Position numbers and translations under genes: made by a program
Origin: Nakamurella sp040546275
GTDB taxonomy: Bacteria; Actinomycetota; Actinomycetes; Mycobacteriales; Nakamurellaceae
DNA length: 64,000 bases
Reading direction: 5' to 3'
Assembly: GCF_040546275.1 (NCBI RefSeq)
Contig: NZ_JBEPNO010000003.1
Span: 186,001 to 250,000 of the forward strand
Part shown: positions 25,022 through 36,600 of the stretch, one piece after another
How the letters are laid out: the number at the start of each line of letters is the position of its first letter
Numbering within the stretch: position 1 is the first letter of the stretch
Notes under the pieces: generated by a model
Told to the model about the DNA's origin: nothing
Seen by the model: the letters and a program-made list of their open reading frames with translations, nothing else
The model's database searches: none

Positions 25022-27655
25022 GTGCGCGTGCGAGCCGACACCGACCTGCTCGATCTGGCCCCTGGCCAGCGGGCCGACATCACCGTTGACGTCATCAACA
25101 CCGGTGATGTCATCGACGGCGTCACCGCGCGGGTCCTCGGACTGCCCGAGCAGCACGTCAGCAGTCGGCCGCCCGTCCTTCCGCTGTTCCCCGATTCGTC
25201 CGGGCAGTTGACGCTCACCCTCGCCCTCCCGGCGACCTTCCCGGCCGGGCGACATCCGATGACGGTCGAGGTGCTGTCCCGGCAGCCCGACACCGAGGCC
25301 GCGTACGTCGACGTCGATCTGGTCGTCCCGCGCGCTCCCGCCGTCACCATGGCGTGCAGCCCGCAGGTGATCAGGGCGCACCGCTCGGCCAGGTTCATCC
25401 TCACCGTCTCCAATCGCGGCAACGTGGCGCTCGACGTGGCCCTGGCCTCGAACGATCCGGAGAAGGCGATGTCAGTCGTCCTGCTGCCGAGCCGCCTGAC
25501 GGTGCCGGCGGGCCAGGCCGGCGACGTGGTGGTCACCGTCCGCGGCCCCCGGCTGATCCTGGGGACCGACACCGACCGGCAGATCACCCTGACCGGGCTG
25601 GCCCGACCGGTGGGCAGTACACCGGTGCCGAAACTCGTGCCGACCGCGCTCGCGTCGATCGGTCCGGGCACGGCGCTGCTGCCTGCCCCACGACCGGGTA
25701 CCGATCCGTTCCGCAACCCCGCCGGGACGCCGATCACCGACCCCGACGACCCGGATGCGGATCTGCCCGAAGCCGGCGAGGAGCCGCTGACGGCGACCGC
25801 GCCGATCACCCTGCGGCAGCGGCCGTGGTTCACCCGGGGCATGCTGACCGCCGTCATCCTGCTCTCGATCATCGCGCTGTGGGCCGCTGTCTTCCTCTTC
25901 GGCCTCGGCCAGGTCTTCGCCGGCGACCCGATGACGAAGTCCGCGCCCGCGTCGTACTTCGCCACCGCGCTGCCACCGGCCGGGACGCAGGTGGCGGTGT
26001 CGGAGGCGGCCAGCAACGGGCGGAACCCCGGCGCTGCCGGCCCTTCCGGCACAGTCGGTACCCCCGGTGCTTCCGGCAGCCCGGGCGCCGCGGGGACCAG
26101 CGGCAGCAGCGGAACCGGAGGCGCGGCGGGCGGTTCGGCGGCAGGCGCGGGCGCCAGCGCGGCAGGCGCGGGCGGCAGCGCGGCGGGCTCGGCAGGCGCG
26201 TCCGGCAGTGCGGCAGGCGCGTCCGGCGGCGAGCCACCGGCCGGAGCGCTGCCGAAGACGGGCGCCATGCCGGCCGGCCTCGGCGGCACCGTCTCGGGAA
26301 CGGTGACGGCCGCGACGGACGGCGCTCCGGTCGGCCGGATCCTGGTCGAGGCGCTGCGCACCAGGGCCGACGGCAGCACGGTGGTGGTCAGTTCGGCCGC
26401 CACCCAGGCGGACGGGACCTACCAGGTGGCCGGGCTCTTCCCCGGCGCCTACAAGCTGCGGTTCTCGGCGGTCGGCTTCACCACCGTCTATCACCCGGCG
26501 GCTGCAGCCCCGGCCGGCGCAGCACCCGTCACCGTGGCCAGCGGGGCCGTCACCACCGCTGCCGACGCGGTGATCATCGGCAAACCGGCTACCGTCACCG
26601 GCTCGATCGACCCCGGCGACACCCTCGACAAGGTCGTCGCCACCGTCACCGTCCGCCCGCTGGGCGGCAAGTCGCAGGGGAAGACCGTCGCCACGGTCAA
26701 GACCACGGCGACCGGCGCCTACACGATCCCCAACCTGCCGGCGCCCGCCAGCTACCAGTTGACTTTCACCGCAACCGGCTACCAGCCGACCACGCTGCAG
26801 ACCGACGTCAACGGTGGCGCAAAGCGTTTCGAGCCGTCGGTGCTCCTGTCGTCGGGCCTCGGCCAGATCATCGGCACCGTCACCGACGGTGCCAACCCGC
26901 TCGGTGGCATCACCGTGAGCACCACCGTCAACGGCACGGCTGTCACCACCGGAACGCCCACCACCGGTCAGGTCGGCCGCTTCGTCCTCGGGCAGCTGCC
27001 GACTCCTGCCACCTACGTCATCACCGTCACCGGTCCGGGTTTCGGGCAAGCCACGGTCGTCGTCGACCTCGGCCCCGGCAAGGCGGACAACGCCCTGAAG
27101 GTGGTGCTGACCAAGGGCACCGGCCAGGTCAGCGGGTTGCTGGTGGACGCCACCGGCAAGGGCATCGGCGGCGCGGTGGTGACCGTCGGCGGCGCGGCGG
27201 ACCCACCCACCACCACCACACTGACCGACGGTGCCATCGGGAGTTTCACCCTCGACGGTCTCCCCTCCCCCGGCGCGTACACCTTGAGCTTCACGGTGCC
27301 CGGCTACGCGCAGGCAACTGTGCCGGTCAACCTCACCGGCACTGCCCCGGTGGCGCCGCTGCGAGTGGTGATGAGCGGTGCGCTCGGCCGGATCAGCGGG
27401 CAGGTCACCGGTCCCGGCGGAGTCCCGCTGCCGGGCGCGGCCGTCACCGCGACGGACGGCAAGCGGACCTGGCCGGTCACCTCGACCGCAGCCTCCGGCA
27501 CGGTGCCGAGCGGCGGCTACGTCATCGACCAGCTGCCGGCCGGGATGTACACCATCACCGCCACCTCCCCGACCGGGGTGAGCCGGACCGCCCTGGTCAC
27601 GATTTCCGCCGGAGGCGTTGTCACGCAGAACTTCCCGCTTTCCGAGAGCGGGTGA
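25022..27655 (+). CDS. Membrane-anchored Ig-like / carboxypeptidase-regulatory-repeat protein 1
   Basis: An 877-residue protein without a signal peptide. Residues 1-210 form two Ig-like beta domains (LAPGQRADITVDVINTGDV, then MACSPQVIRAHRSARFILTV). A single membrane helix at about 272-297 (LTAVILLSIIALWAAVFLFG) has positive charges before it, predicting N-in/C-out. A Gly/Ala/Ser linker (about 335-410) is followed by about six carboxypeptidase-regulatory-like beta domains (e.g. GTVSGTVTAATDGAPVG, GTYQVAGLFPGAYKLRFSA). Start GTG at 25022 with GGAGGAG upstream, 4 bases after DUF4255. It is the smallest of three tandem paralogues. Role inferred: an envelope partner of the contractile particle. 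Confidence 0.85.
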   Translation: MRVRADTDLLDLAPGQRADITVDVINTGDVIDGVTARVLGLPEQHVSSRPPVLPLFPDSSGQLTLTLALPATFPAGRHPMTVEVLSRQPDTEAAYVDVDLVVPRAPAVTMACSPQVIRAHRSARFILTVSNRGNVALDVALASNDPEKAMSVVLLPSRLTVPAGQAGDVVVTVRGPRLILGTDTDRQITLTGLARPVGSTPVPKLVPTALASIGPGTALLPAPRPGTDPFRNPAGTPITDPDDPDADLPEAGEEPLTATAPITLRQRPWFTRGMLTAVILLSIIALWAAVFLFGLGQVFAGDPMTKSAPASYFATALPPAGTQVAVSEAASNGRNPGAAGPSGTVGTPGASGSPGAAGTSGSSGTGGAAGGSAAGAGASAAGAGGSAAGSAGASGSAAGASGGEPPAGALPKTGAMPAGLGGTVSGTVTAATDGAPVGRILVEALRTRADGSTVVVSSAATQADGTYQVAGLFPGAYKLRFSAVGFTTVYHPAAAAPAGAAPVTVASGAVTTAADAVIIGKPATVTGSIDPGDTLDKVVATVTVRPLGGKSQGKTVATVKTTATGAYTIPNLPAPASYQLTFTATGYQPTTLQTDVNGGAKRFEPSVLLSSGLGQIIGTVTDGANPLGGITVSTTVNGTAVTTGTPTTGQVGRFVLGQLPTPATYVITVTGPGFGQATVVVDLGPGKADNALKVVLTKGTGQVSGLLVDATGKGIGGAVVTVGGAADPPTTTTLTDGAIGSFTLDGLPSPGAYTLSFTVPGYAQATVPVNLTGTAPVAPLRVVMSGALGRISGQVTGPGGVPLPGAAVTATDGKRTWPVTSTAASGTVPSGGYVIDQLPAGMYTITATSPTGVSRTALVTISAGGVVTQNFPLSESG

Positions 27656-27659
27656 GCAG

Positions 27660-30626
27660 GTGAGGGTCGACGTCACTCCGAAGCGCATCGATCTCGAACA
27701 GGACACCCCGTTCAGCATCTCGATCACGGTCACCAACACCGGTGACCTGATCGGTGGCTACCACCTACGGGTGCTCGGCGCCGATCCGGGTTGGGTCCGG
27801 CTGGAGACCGAGAACCTCTCGTTGTTCCCGGACACCACCGAGACCGTCCGCGCCGTGGTCACCATCCCCAAGGGCGTCGGCGCCGGTGATCGCCGGATCG
27901 CCGTCCAGGTTCGAGAACTCACTCCGCCACAGGCCATCTCGGTCTCCGAGATCGACGTGCGGGTACCGGCGCGACAGGCTCTCAAGTTCGCCCTCAGCCC
28001 GATGACGGTGATCTGTGGCAGCACCGGCCGGTTCGGGCTGGTGCTGGAGAACACCGGCAACACCGTGCTCACCACCCGCCCGGTCGGCCTCGACCCGGAG
28101 GAGAAGATCGAGTTCACCTTCGTGCCGGAGGTGATCACCCTGGCACCCGGCGAACACGCGATCACCGACCTGCGGACCAAGGCCAGACGCCGCTGGTTCG
28201 GCACCCCCGTCGTTCGCACCTTCACTCTCGGCACCGCGCCGGACGAACCTGTCGACGTGGTCGGGCCCGCCGACCTGCTCGACCCGCCCACCGTCCCGCG
28301 CCGAACGAGGGTCAGGCCGGGGGCGGTCGCTCCGGCGGTCCCCAAGATCGAGCCACTGGCGACCGGTTCGATGCTGCAGAAGGCCCGGATCGCCCGCGGG
28401 GCGATCTCGTTGCTCAGCCTGCTGCTGGCGGTCAGCGTCTTCGCCGTCGTCATCACGATCGCTCTGTCCCGCCTGGTCGGGGTCTCGGCCGCCGACCGGG
28501 ACCTGGCCATCCAGGTCGCGGCGGCCCGTCAGGCCGATTCCTCCTCCGGCTCCTCGACTCTCGGCGGGACGGTCAAACTGCTGACCGACGGATCGCCGGC
28601 CGCGGGGGTGGCGGTGGAGCTGTTCGATGCCGCTGCGCTGGCGTCACCGCTGACCAGCACGGCCACCAACGACAAGGGCGCCTGGACCATCCCCTCGCTG
28701 CCGCAGGGCACCTACAAACTCCGCTTCCGTGGCGCCGGCTTCGCCGAGATCTGGTACCCCGGAGCGCTCACCGGCGCCGACGCCAAACCCATCGAACTGC
28801 AGACCGGCCAGAAGCTCTCCAACCTGGCGATCACCCTCGGCGGGTTGCCGGCCACGGTGTCGGGCAGCGTGCTGGGCGACGACGTCGCCGCGGCTGTGCT
28901 GACCGTGTCGGTGCCCGCGTCCGACCTGCCGCGCGGTGGTGCGCCGCCCACCCCGGCACCGGTCACCACACCCGGAGTCGTACCCGCGCTCACCGCACCG
29001 AGAACCGCACCGCCGACGTCGGCCGCCCCGACGTCCGCAGCTGCTGTGACCTCGGCAGCCCCCGCAGACTCGGCCAATGGCGGCGCCGTCGTGCAGACGC
29101 TGCCGATCGGGTCCGACGGGACCTTCTCGGTCGCGGATCTGCCGTCACCGGCCGTCTACGACCTGACCGTCTCCAAACCAGGGTTCGCGACCGCCACCCA
29201 ACGCATCGACCTGGCCGGTGGCGAGGACCGGGCCGGCGTGCAGTTGCGGCTGCGCACCGGCGACGGTCTCATCTCCGGCACCGTGACCGGCCCGGACGGC
29301 CCGCTCCCCGGGGCCATCGTCACCGCCACCACGGGCACCACGGTGGTCAAGACCGTGTCGCTCACCGAGGGCGCGGTCGGCACCTTCACGTTGCGGGGGT
29401 TGGTCACCCCCGGCACGTACACGGTGACCGTCACGAAGGACAACTTCACCACCCAGAGCTCGACCCTCACCCTGTCCGCCGGGCAGAAACTGGTCGGCGT
29501 GCAGCTCGCGATGGCCAAGTCGTCGGGGTCGCTGACCGGCTCGGTGACCCTGCTGCCGGCTGGCACGCCGGCCCCCGGCGTCACCGTCACCGTCACGACC
29601 GGCGCCACCACCGTGACCACGGTGACCCAGTCCACCGGCAGCGTCGGCGCGTGGAACGTGGCGGGCCTTCCGGTCCCAGGGGCCTACACCGTCACGTTCT
29701 CCCGGTCCGATCTGCAGTCGCAGACCGTGGCGGTGTCGCTCGACGCCAACGGAACGCTGTCCGGCGGCGCCGGCACCACCGGTGGCGGCATCGCCGTCGG
29801 GATGACGTCGGCCTCCGCGCTCATCACCGGCACCGTCACCCAACGAGCGGCGAGCGGTAGCACCCAGAAAGTCGGCGAAGCCGTCATCACCCTGTCCTCC
29901 GGCACCAACACCTACTCCGTCAGCAGCGCCTCCCTGCCGTCGAACTCGTTGGGTCGCTACGAGATCACCGGGATCAGCCCCGGTACCTACACGCTGTCGG
30001 CGAACCGACCGGGCACCAGCCCGACGACCGTCATCGTCACCGTCACCGCCGGGCAGGTCCTCCACTACGACCCGGTGATGATCCCGCCCGCCGCGATCAC
30101 CGGGGTGATCACCAGCCGTAGCGGAACCTCGGTATTCGGGCTCGAGGTCGACCTCTACCAGGCGTCCCGCTACCCGGCCACGATCTACCGCTCGACCAGC
30201 ACCGACGTGAACGGGGCCTACTCCTTCCCCGACGTCGACGCACCGCAGGCCTACGTGGTGGAGGTGCGCAGCACCACCGCCGGCGCACTCGGCTCGGCCA
30301 CCCTGGTGCTGGCCGCCAGTCAGGCCGCCGTGCTGGATCTGCTGATCGGCGAGATCCCGGCGACCACACCGGCGACGACCACACCGGCGACGACCACGAT
30401 CCCGTCCAGCACTCCTACGACGTCGAGCACCCCCGTCGCCACCACACCCATCACCCCGGTCACCACGACGGCCACCACTCCGACGACTGCTTCGACGACT
30501 CCTTCGACGACCTCCACGGTCCCCGGGGTGGCGCCGGCGGGCGGATCCACCACGTCCTCCTCCACCTCGAGCCCGGCAGTCGCACCTGCCACCGGCATCC
30601 CACCTGCGACGGCGAGCACACCATGA
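27660..30626 (+). CDS. Membrane-anchored Ig-like / carboxypeptidase-regulatory-repeat protein 2
   Basis: A 988-residue paralogue of the preceding gene. Two Ig-like domains occupy residues 1-205 (DLEQDTPFSISITVTNTGDL; FALSPMTVICGSTGRFGLVL). The membrane helix is at about 246-272 (ISLLSLLLAVSVFAVVITIA) after a basic stretch, so N-in/C-out. The outside part has about six carboxypeptidase-regulatory-like repeats. It ends in a Thr/Pro/Ser tail of about 85 residues (TPATTTPATTTIPSS and similar) that looks like a wall-spanning or glycosylatable stalk. Start GTG at 27660, four bases after the previous stop; the end overlaps the next gene by four bases. Confidence 0.85.
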   Translation: MRVDVTPKRIDLEQDTPFSISITVTNTGDLIGGYHLRVLGADPGWVRLETENLSLFPDTTETVRAVVTIPKGVGAGDRRIAVQVRELTPPQAISVSEIDVRVPARQALKFALSPMTVICGSTGRFGLVLENTGNTVLTTRPVGLDPEEKIEFTFVPEVITLAPGEHAITDLRTKARRRWFGTPVVRTFTLGTAPDEPVDVVGPADLLDPPTVPRRTRVRPGAVAPAVPKIEPLATGSMLQKARIARGAISLLSLLLAVSVFAVVITIALSRLVGVSAADRDLAIQVAAARQADSSSGSSTLGGTVKLLTDGSPAAGVAVELFDAAALASPLTSTATNDKGAWTIPSLPQGTYKLRFRGAGFAEIWYPGALTGADAKPIELQTGQKLSNLAITLGGLPATVSGSVLGDDVAAAVLTVSVPASDLPRGGAPPTPAPVTTPGVVPALTAPRTAPPTSAAPTSAAAVTSAAPADSANGGAVVQTLPIGSDGTFSVADLPSPAVYDLTVSKPGFATATQRIDLAGGEDRAGVQLRLRTGDGLISGTVTGPDGPLPGAIVTATTGTTVVKTVSLTEGAVGTFTLRGLVTPGTYTVTVTKDNFTTQSSTLTLSAGQKLVGVQLAMAKSSGSLTGSVTLLPAGTPAPGVTVTVTTGATTVTTVTQSTGSVGAWNVAGLPVPGAYTVTFSRSDLQSQTVAVSLDANGTLSGGAGTTGGGIAVGMTSASALITGTVTQRAASGSTQKVGEAVITLSSGTNTYSVSSASLPSNSLGRYEITGISPGTYTLSANRPGTSPTTVIVTVTAGQVLHYDPVMIPPAAITGVITSRSGTSVFGLEVDLYQASRYPATIYRSTSTDVNGAYSFPDVDAPQAYVVEVRSTTAGALGSATLVLAASQAAVLDLLIGEIPATTPATTTPATTTIPSSTPTTSSTPVATTPITPVTTTATTPTTASTTPSTTSTVPGVAPAGGSTTSSSTSSPAVAPATGIPPATASTP

Positions 30627-33600
30627 CCGACTTCCCGCCATCGCGCCCGCCGGTCGGCCCAGCCGCCGGCGACGTCAGCCCGCTGGTCGAACTTGCACCG
30701 TTGATCCGTTGCGGCGCAGGTGATTCGGCGACGTTCGAGGTGTTCGTGACGCACCGCGGTCTCGAGCCGGCGCACCTACGCGTCACCGTGCTGGGCCTGG
30801 ACGGACGCTGGGTGCCACCGCCGTTGCCGGTCGGACCGATCGAACCGGGCGAGACCACCCGGATCACGTTGTCGCTGGTTCCCGAACGCGGCACCCTCGG
30901 CGCCCAGTACCCGTTCGTGGTGGCCGCAGAAGCCAGCCCGGTCAGTGGCAAGGGCAGCCCGGTGATGGGGGTCGCCGAGTCGACCCTGGCAGTGGACGGC
31001 CGCGATCCGATCACCATGACGGTGTCGCCCCAGACGCCGGTGGCCGCGTTCTCGCGGCGGGTCAAGGTGCAGATCACCAACCCCGGTCACGTCGACCGTG
31101 AACTGCGGCTGTCCGGTTCGGCGGCCCGGGGGGCGGCCCTGTCGTTGAGCTCCACCATGATCGTCGTCCCGGCCGGGCGCACGGTGACGGTACCGGGTCG
31201 GGTGCGGGTCACCCACCCCCGGCTCATCGGCCACCCGAACACCCACACGTTCGTCGTCGCCGCGCGCGGTCAGGGCGCACCGGAGTTCGCCGAGGGCACG
31301 CTGAGATCCAAGCCGATGATCGGCGGGCGGATCACCGGGTTGCTGATCGCGGTGCTGGTGATCGCACTGTGGGCCGGCGCCGCCGTGGTCGGCATCCCGA
31401 AGCTCTCGAACTACTTCGCGGGCAAGAACGACGCGCCGGCCACCGCGGCATCGTCCCCGTCGGGCGGCGCCGCGGCCTCGGGGGCTGCTTCGTCCGGTGG
31501 CGCTCCGTCCGGTGGTGGGTCCTCCGGGGCTCCGAGCTCGGGTGCCGGCGGAACCGGCAGCGCGGCTGCGGGTGGGAGCGGCGGGGCAGGCGGGGCCGGT
31601 GGTGCAGGCGGAGCCGGCGGGGCCGGTGGTGCCGGCGGGGCCGGTGGTGCCGGCGATGCCGCGGCCGGCAGGTTGTCGGGCACCATCACCGGCATCACCC
31701 CCAAGGGCGTGCAGGTCACCCTCGAGCCAACCAGCCTGGTCGAGGCCGCGGCAGCGGGTGCGGCACCGGCGGCAGGGGTCACCGATCCGAGTACCGCCAC
31801 CGCCCTCCGCTCCGTGTCGACGGCACTGGGCAAGGTCCCGGCGGACGCGGTGCGGATCGCCACCGCAGCGACCGACACCGGGATCCGGACCACGACATCA
31901 GCGGCCGACGGCAGCTTCTCGTTCTCCGGCATCAGTGCGCCCGGCTACTACCTCCTGACGATGGCCAAGGCCGGATTCGCCACCCAGCGTTTCATGGTGA
32001 ACGCGGCCACCCTGGTCGGCGCGACCCCGCTGAAGGTGGCGCTGGTCCCCGGTAACGGGTCGATGTCGGGCAAGGTCACCAGCTCGGCCGTCGGCGGCAA
32101 GGTCGGCGCCGCCTCGGTGACCATCACCGACGGCACCGTCTCGCTGCAGACCAGCTCGTCGTCCAAGACCGGGATCTGGACCGTCAAAGGTCTGTCCACC
32201 CCGGGCACCTACCTGGTCACGGTCAGCTCCCCCGGGTACGGCGCATCCTCGAAATTGGTCACCCTGGCCGCCGGCGGCACGGGCAAGGCCGACCTCGCGC
32301 TGACCCCGGGGGTGGCGGCGATCGGCGGCACCGTCAGCGGGGTCGACGAACTCGGCCATCTCGGCGGCATCGGCGGGGTGACCGTCACGGCCACCGGCAC
32401 CAGTCAGGGCGTGAAGGCGAGCCGGACCGCCACCACCGTGACATCCGGTCCGGTGGGCACCTTCTCGCTCCCGGACCTGCCGGTCCCCGGTGACTACACC
32501 GTGACCGTCAGCGGTAGCGGCTATGCCGCGCAGACCCAACAGGTCTCGCTCGCGGCGGGCAGTTCTCTTGCTACTGTGAATGTCTCGCTCACCAGGGCGG
32601 ACGGAACCGTCAGTGGAACCGTCGTCGGGGACGGCGCCGAGGGTGGCCTGATCGGCGCCGGTCTCATCCTGACCGGATCGGCCGCGTCGTACAAGACCAT
32701 GACGACCTCCGTCCCGGCCGGCGCCTACCGCTTCACCGGTGTGCCACCGGGAACCTATGTGCTGCAGGGCTCCCAGTACGGACGTGTCGCCTCCTCGGCC
32801 ACCGTGGTCGTGACGGCGGCCGGAACGGCCATCGCCAATCTGCACCTGATCGGGGCGCCGGACACCGAACTCCCGGCCACCGCCCGGATCAAGGGCAGGG
32901 CCGTCGATTCCCGCACCCAGGGTCCGCTGACCTGTGACCGCGCGGCCATCGCCAATGCGGTGTGCGAGGTGACCGCCTCGGTCCCCGTGCCGGTGCGCGA
33001 CAAGTCCGGACGCAGCGTGTCGACCAGGACCATCACCTCGGTCGCCGGTCCCGCCGAGGACTACACGCTGCCCAGCCTGGACAGCAAGCAGGACACCGGG
33101 CTGGTCGCCGGCCTCTACGCCGTGACCCTGTCCGCACCGGGCTACGAACCGACGACGGTGCAGATCCAGGTCTCCCAGGGACAGGTGACGCCTGCGCCGC
33201 AGGTGAGTCTGCCACCGCTGGGCCTGATCTCGGGAACCATCACCTCGCACGCCGGCACCCCGGTGACGCCGAGCTGCGTCGTATCGGTGCCGGCCGGGAC
33301 CGCGGTGCCGACGGCCTGCACCCGGACGACCCCGACCACGTGCGTCGCCACCGCGTCACCGACGGCCAGGTGCTCGGTCACCGGTCTCGGTGGAACCTAC
33401 GAGATCCGCGGGCTGCTGCACGGCGGCTACCAGGTCGTGGTGCTGCCTACCGACCGTGAGTACCTGGCGACGACACCGCTTGCGGTGCAACTGGAACTGG
33501 GCGGTGACTACCGGTTCGACACCGCGCTCGACCGACTCGGCCGCGCCACCGTCACAGTGCTGGCGCCGAACCTGTCCAGCCTGGCCCTCGGGGCGGCCAA

Positions 33601-36600
33601 GGGCGCGGTCGTCGGCATGGTCGACGCCGGCGGGATCGGCCGCGGCTCGCCGCTCGCCGGCGATTCCACCGCCAACGACGGCATCCTGACGATCACCAAT
33701 CTGCTCGGCTCCTACTCGGCGCGGGCCAGCGGCGACATCCCGACCGGCTTGACGACAGGCACCACCACTGTGCCCGGGACCGCCTCTGTGGCAACGGGTT
33801 CGATCGGCCTCAACCAGACGGTGGCGATCACCGAGGTGCTCACCGGGCCGATCGGCGCCGTCGTCGGGCACGTCACCGTCTCGGTCGACGGCGAGGTCCG
33901 CGACGTCGCCAACACCCCCGTCCAGGTGTCCGGGGTGGTCGGCTTCTCGGGTCGGACGCCGGTGTCGGGTTCCGTCACGGTTCCGACGGACGCGAACGGT
34001 TGCTATGCCATCGTTCCCGTCGGCTGGAAAAATCAGTACCCACTGAAGTCCAGTGACTGTCCGGTGGCGATCACCGGGAAGTCCGCCTCCGTCATGCGGA
34101 ACACCGACGGGAGCGCCGCGTCCCTCGTCGCCCTGCCGATCGGGGTCAGCGTCGCCGCCAACGACGACCCGGTCACCCACAACCCGAGTACCCAGAACTA
34201 CTCCGCCAGCGGGGTTCTCATCGGGTTCACCGGCCAGGTCAGCGTCATCCCGCCGATCTCGCTGCTGGCGCAGCCGTCCGACTTCCCAAACCTGAGCCTC
34301 GATCTCAAGGCCCCTGCGGGAGTCGCCCTCGATGCATCCAACACCAGTATCGTGGTGACCCGTAAGCCGGCCGGGGCGGGCAACATCACGGTCAAAGCCG
34401 ATGCCGACGGCACCCTTTCCTTCAGCGACTCCCTGCTCGTCGCGGGCAAGGCAGTGCCGGGCCTCTACACGCTCAGTGCCACCAAACTCGGTTTCTCCAG
34501 CGCGGCGGCCACCGCCGCGAACGGCGCCGGAATGGCCTCGGGCTACGCCACTCTCTGGTGCGATCTCGGCCGGAACTGCCGGTTCGGCACCAGGGCCGCC
34601 GCCGCCGCGGCGTGGACGATGTCCCAGCTGCCGACCATCAGCGGCTCCATCGTGGCGCCGTCGCTGCCGCCCGGGGTCGCCCTGGTCGACGCCGACATCA
34701 CGGTCAATGCGGCGCCGTCGGCCGCCGGTTCCATCTCGGTCAAGGTGGCGGCGGACGGCGGCGTCATCTTCCGGGACGCGACCCTGCTGGGCGCGCAATC
34801 GTCCGGACTGGCGGGCGGTCTCGCCCAGCCGACGGCCGCCGGTGCGCCCTACCGATTTACCGTCTCACTGCGGGGTTATGTCCCACTGCAGGTCGCGATC
34901 ACCTGCAGTGCAACCTATTTCAACGGCTGCACAGCCTTCGACGCGACCCTTGTCCCGCTGCCTCGCTTCAGCGGGACGATCAAGCTGGTCCCAGCTCCAG
35001 CCATCAGCGGGGAGACATTGGCCGGCGTCACCATTTCGGTTAGTCCGCAGCCCGCTCCGCCTGGTACGCCTGTCGCCGTTGGGATTGCCGACACGGCCGG
35101 CCTGACCTCGTCACTGACCTGGCAGGACCCAAATCAACCAGCAGGCGTCATCTCCTTCGGGAACTACTCGCTCACGTTCGCCAAGACCGGGTATCAACCT
35201 GTCACGGTGCCCTTTGCGTGTCCCACCGGGTCCTTGACGTGTGCATTCAACAACGGCGCCCCGGCCACCCTCACCATGTTCCCGACGGGAGCCGGCACTG
35301 TGAAGGTCACCGAGTTGCTCCCTGGTGGTGCGGACATCTGGCCCTCAGCTGTCGTCACGCTCACCAAGGCGCCACCCGGTACCGCCGGCCTCAAGGTGAC
35401 GGTGGAAAGGGATGGCAACGATCCCAAGATCGGCCACTTCGTCTGGGTCGACACCGGTCTGCCGGCAAATCTGGCAGGGGTGATCCAACCTGGCACCTAT
35501 GCCTTGACGGTTGCCGTGCCCGGCTACGGGAGCGCCACCAGTCCCCCAGTCGCCTGCGCCGTAGGTGATGTCTGCGCGCCGACTGCCGGAAACCTAGCTC
35601 GGCTGGCGGTCTTCGCCGGAACTGTCACGACCACTCCGACCGTCGCGGCCGACACCAGCGGAATCGCCGGGGTCACGGCAACGGTGACAGCACAGCCGAT
35701 CCCGTCGGCGCCGGGCTCCGGCATCACCGTGGACATCGCGGCCGACGGCACGCTGAGCTGGAACGATCCGGCCCAGCCGGCCGGGATCGTTGCCAGTGGC
35801 AGCTACACCGTGGTGTTCGCCAAATCCGGGTACGCCTCCATTAGTACGACGTTCGCCTGTTCCAGTGGTACCTGCGGTCCGGGCAGCGTGAATCTCCTGG
35901 AGTTCCCGCTCGGCGGCGGCACCGTCTCGGTGGCCGGCTTCCTGCCCGGGACCACGACGGTCAACTGGAACAAGGCCATCGTCACGGTGGCCAGCGATGT
36001 TCCCGGCGGCACCACCTCGACGGTCAAGGTCGACACCACGTCGACCGGACTCCTCACAAGCCTGATCTGGTCCGATCCCGGGCTTCCCTATCCAGGTTTG
36101 ACAGTCCCGGGCAACTACACCATCACCGTGTCGATGCCGGGGTACGCAACCTACATCAGTGAACGGTCGTTCTCGTGCGTGGCCGGGTCCGCTTGCGCGC
36201 CCCCTGCGATCGAGCTCGGGCTGCTGCCGGTGTTCTCCGGCACCGTCATCGCCACTTCGACGATCACCGGGGCGGCCGACACCACCAGCGGGGTCAATGT
36301 CGCGGTGAACGCCCAGCCCAATCCGAACACGAGCCCCGTCAGCGTCACTGTCGACCCGACCACCGGCCAGATCAACTGGGCCGACCCGAGCCAGCCCGCC
36401 GGCGTCATCGTGGCCGGCTCGTACAGCCTCACCTTCACCAAGGCCGGGTATGCCCCCAAGGCGGTGCAGTTCACCTGCGCGACCGATGGGACCGGTTGCA
36501 ACATCGGCACTGTCGCGCTGCTCATGGATCCACACGGGACCGGCTCGGTATCGGTCACGGTGCCGCCGCCGAACGGAGCGGCGATCGACTGGACGAAGGC

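Noticed and set aside
24157..27739. Long minus-strand frames of about 750 codons opposite the first giant gene
   Set aside because: They are shadows of high-GC codon usage. The plus strand has tight operon spacing, Shine-Dalgarno sites and recognisable domains.
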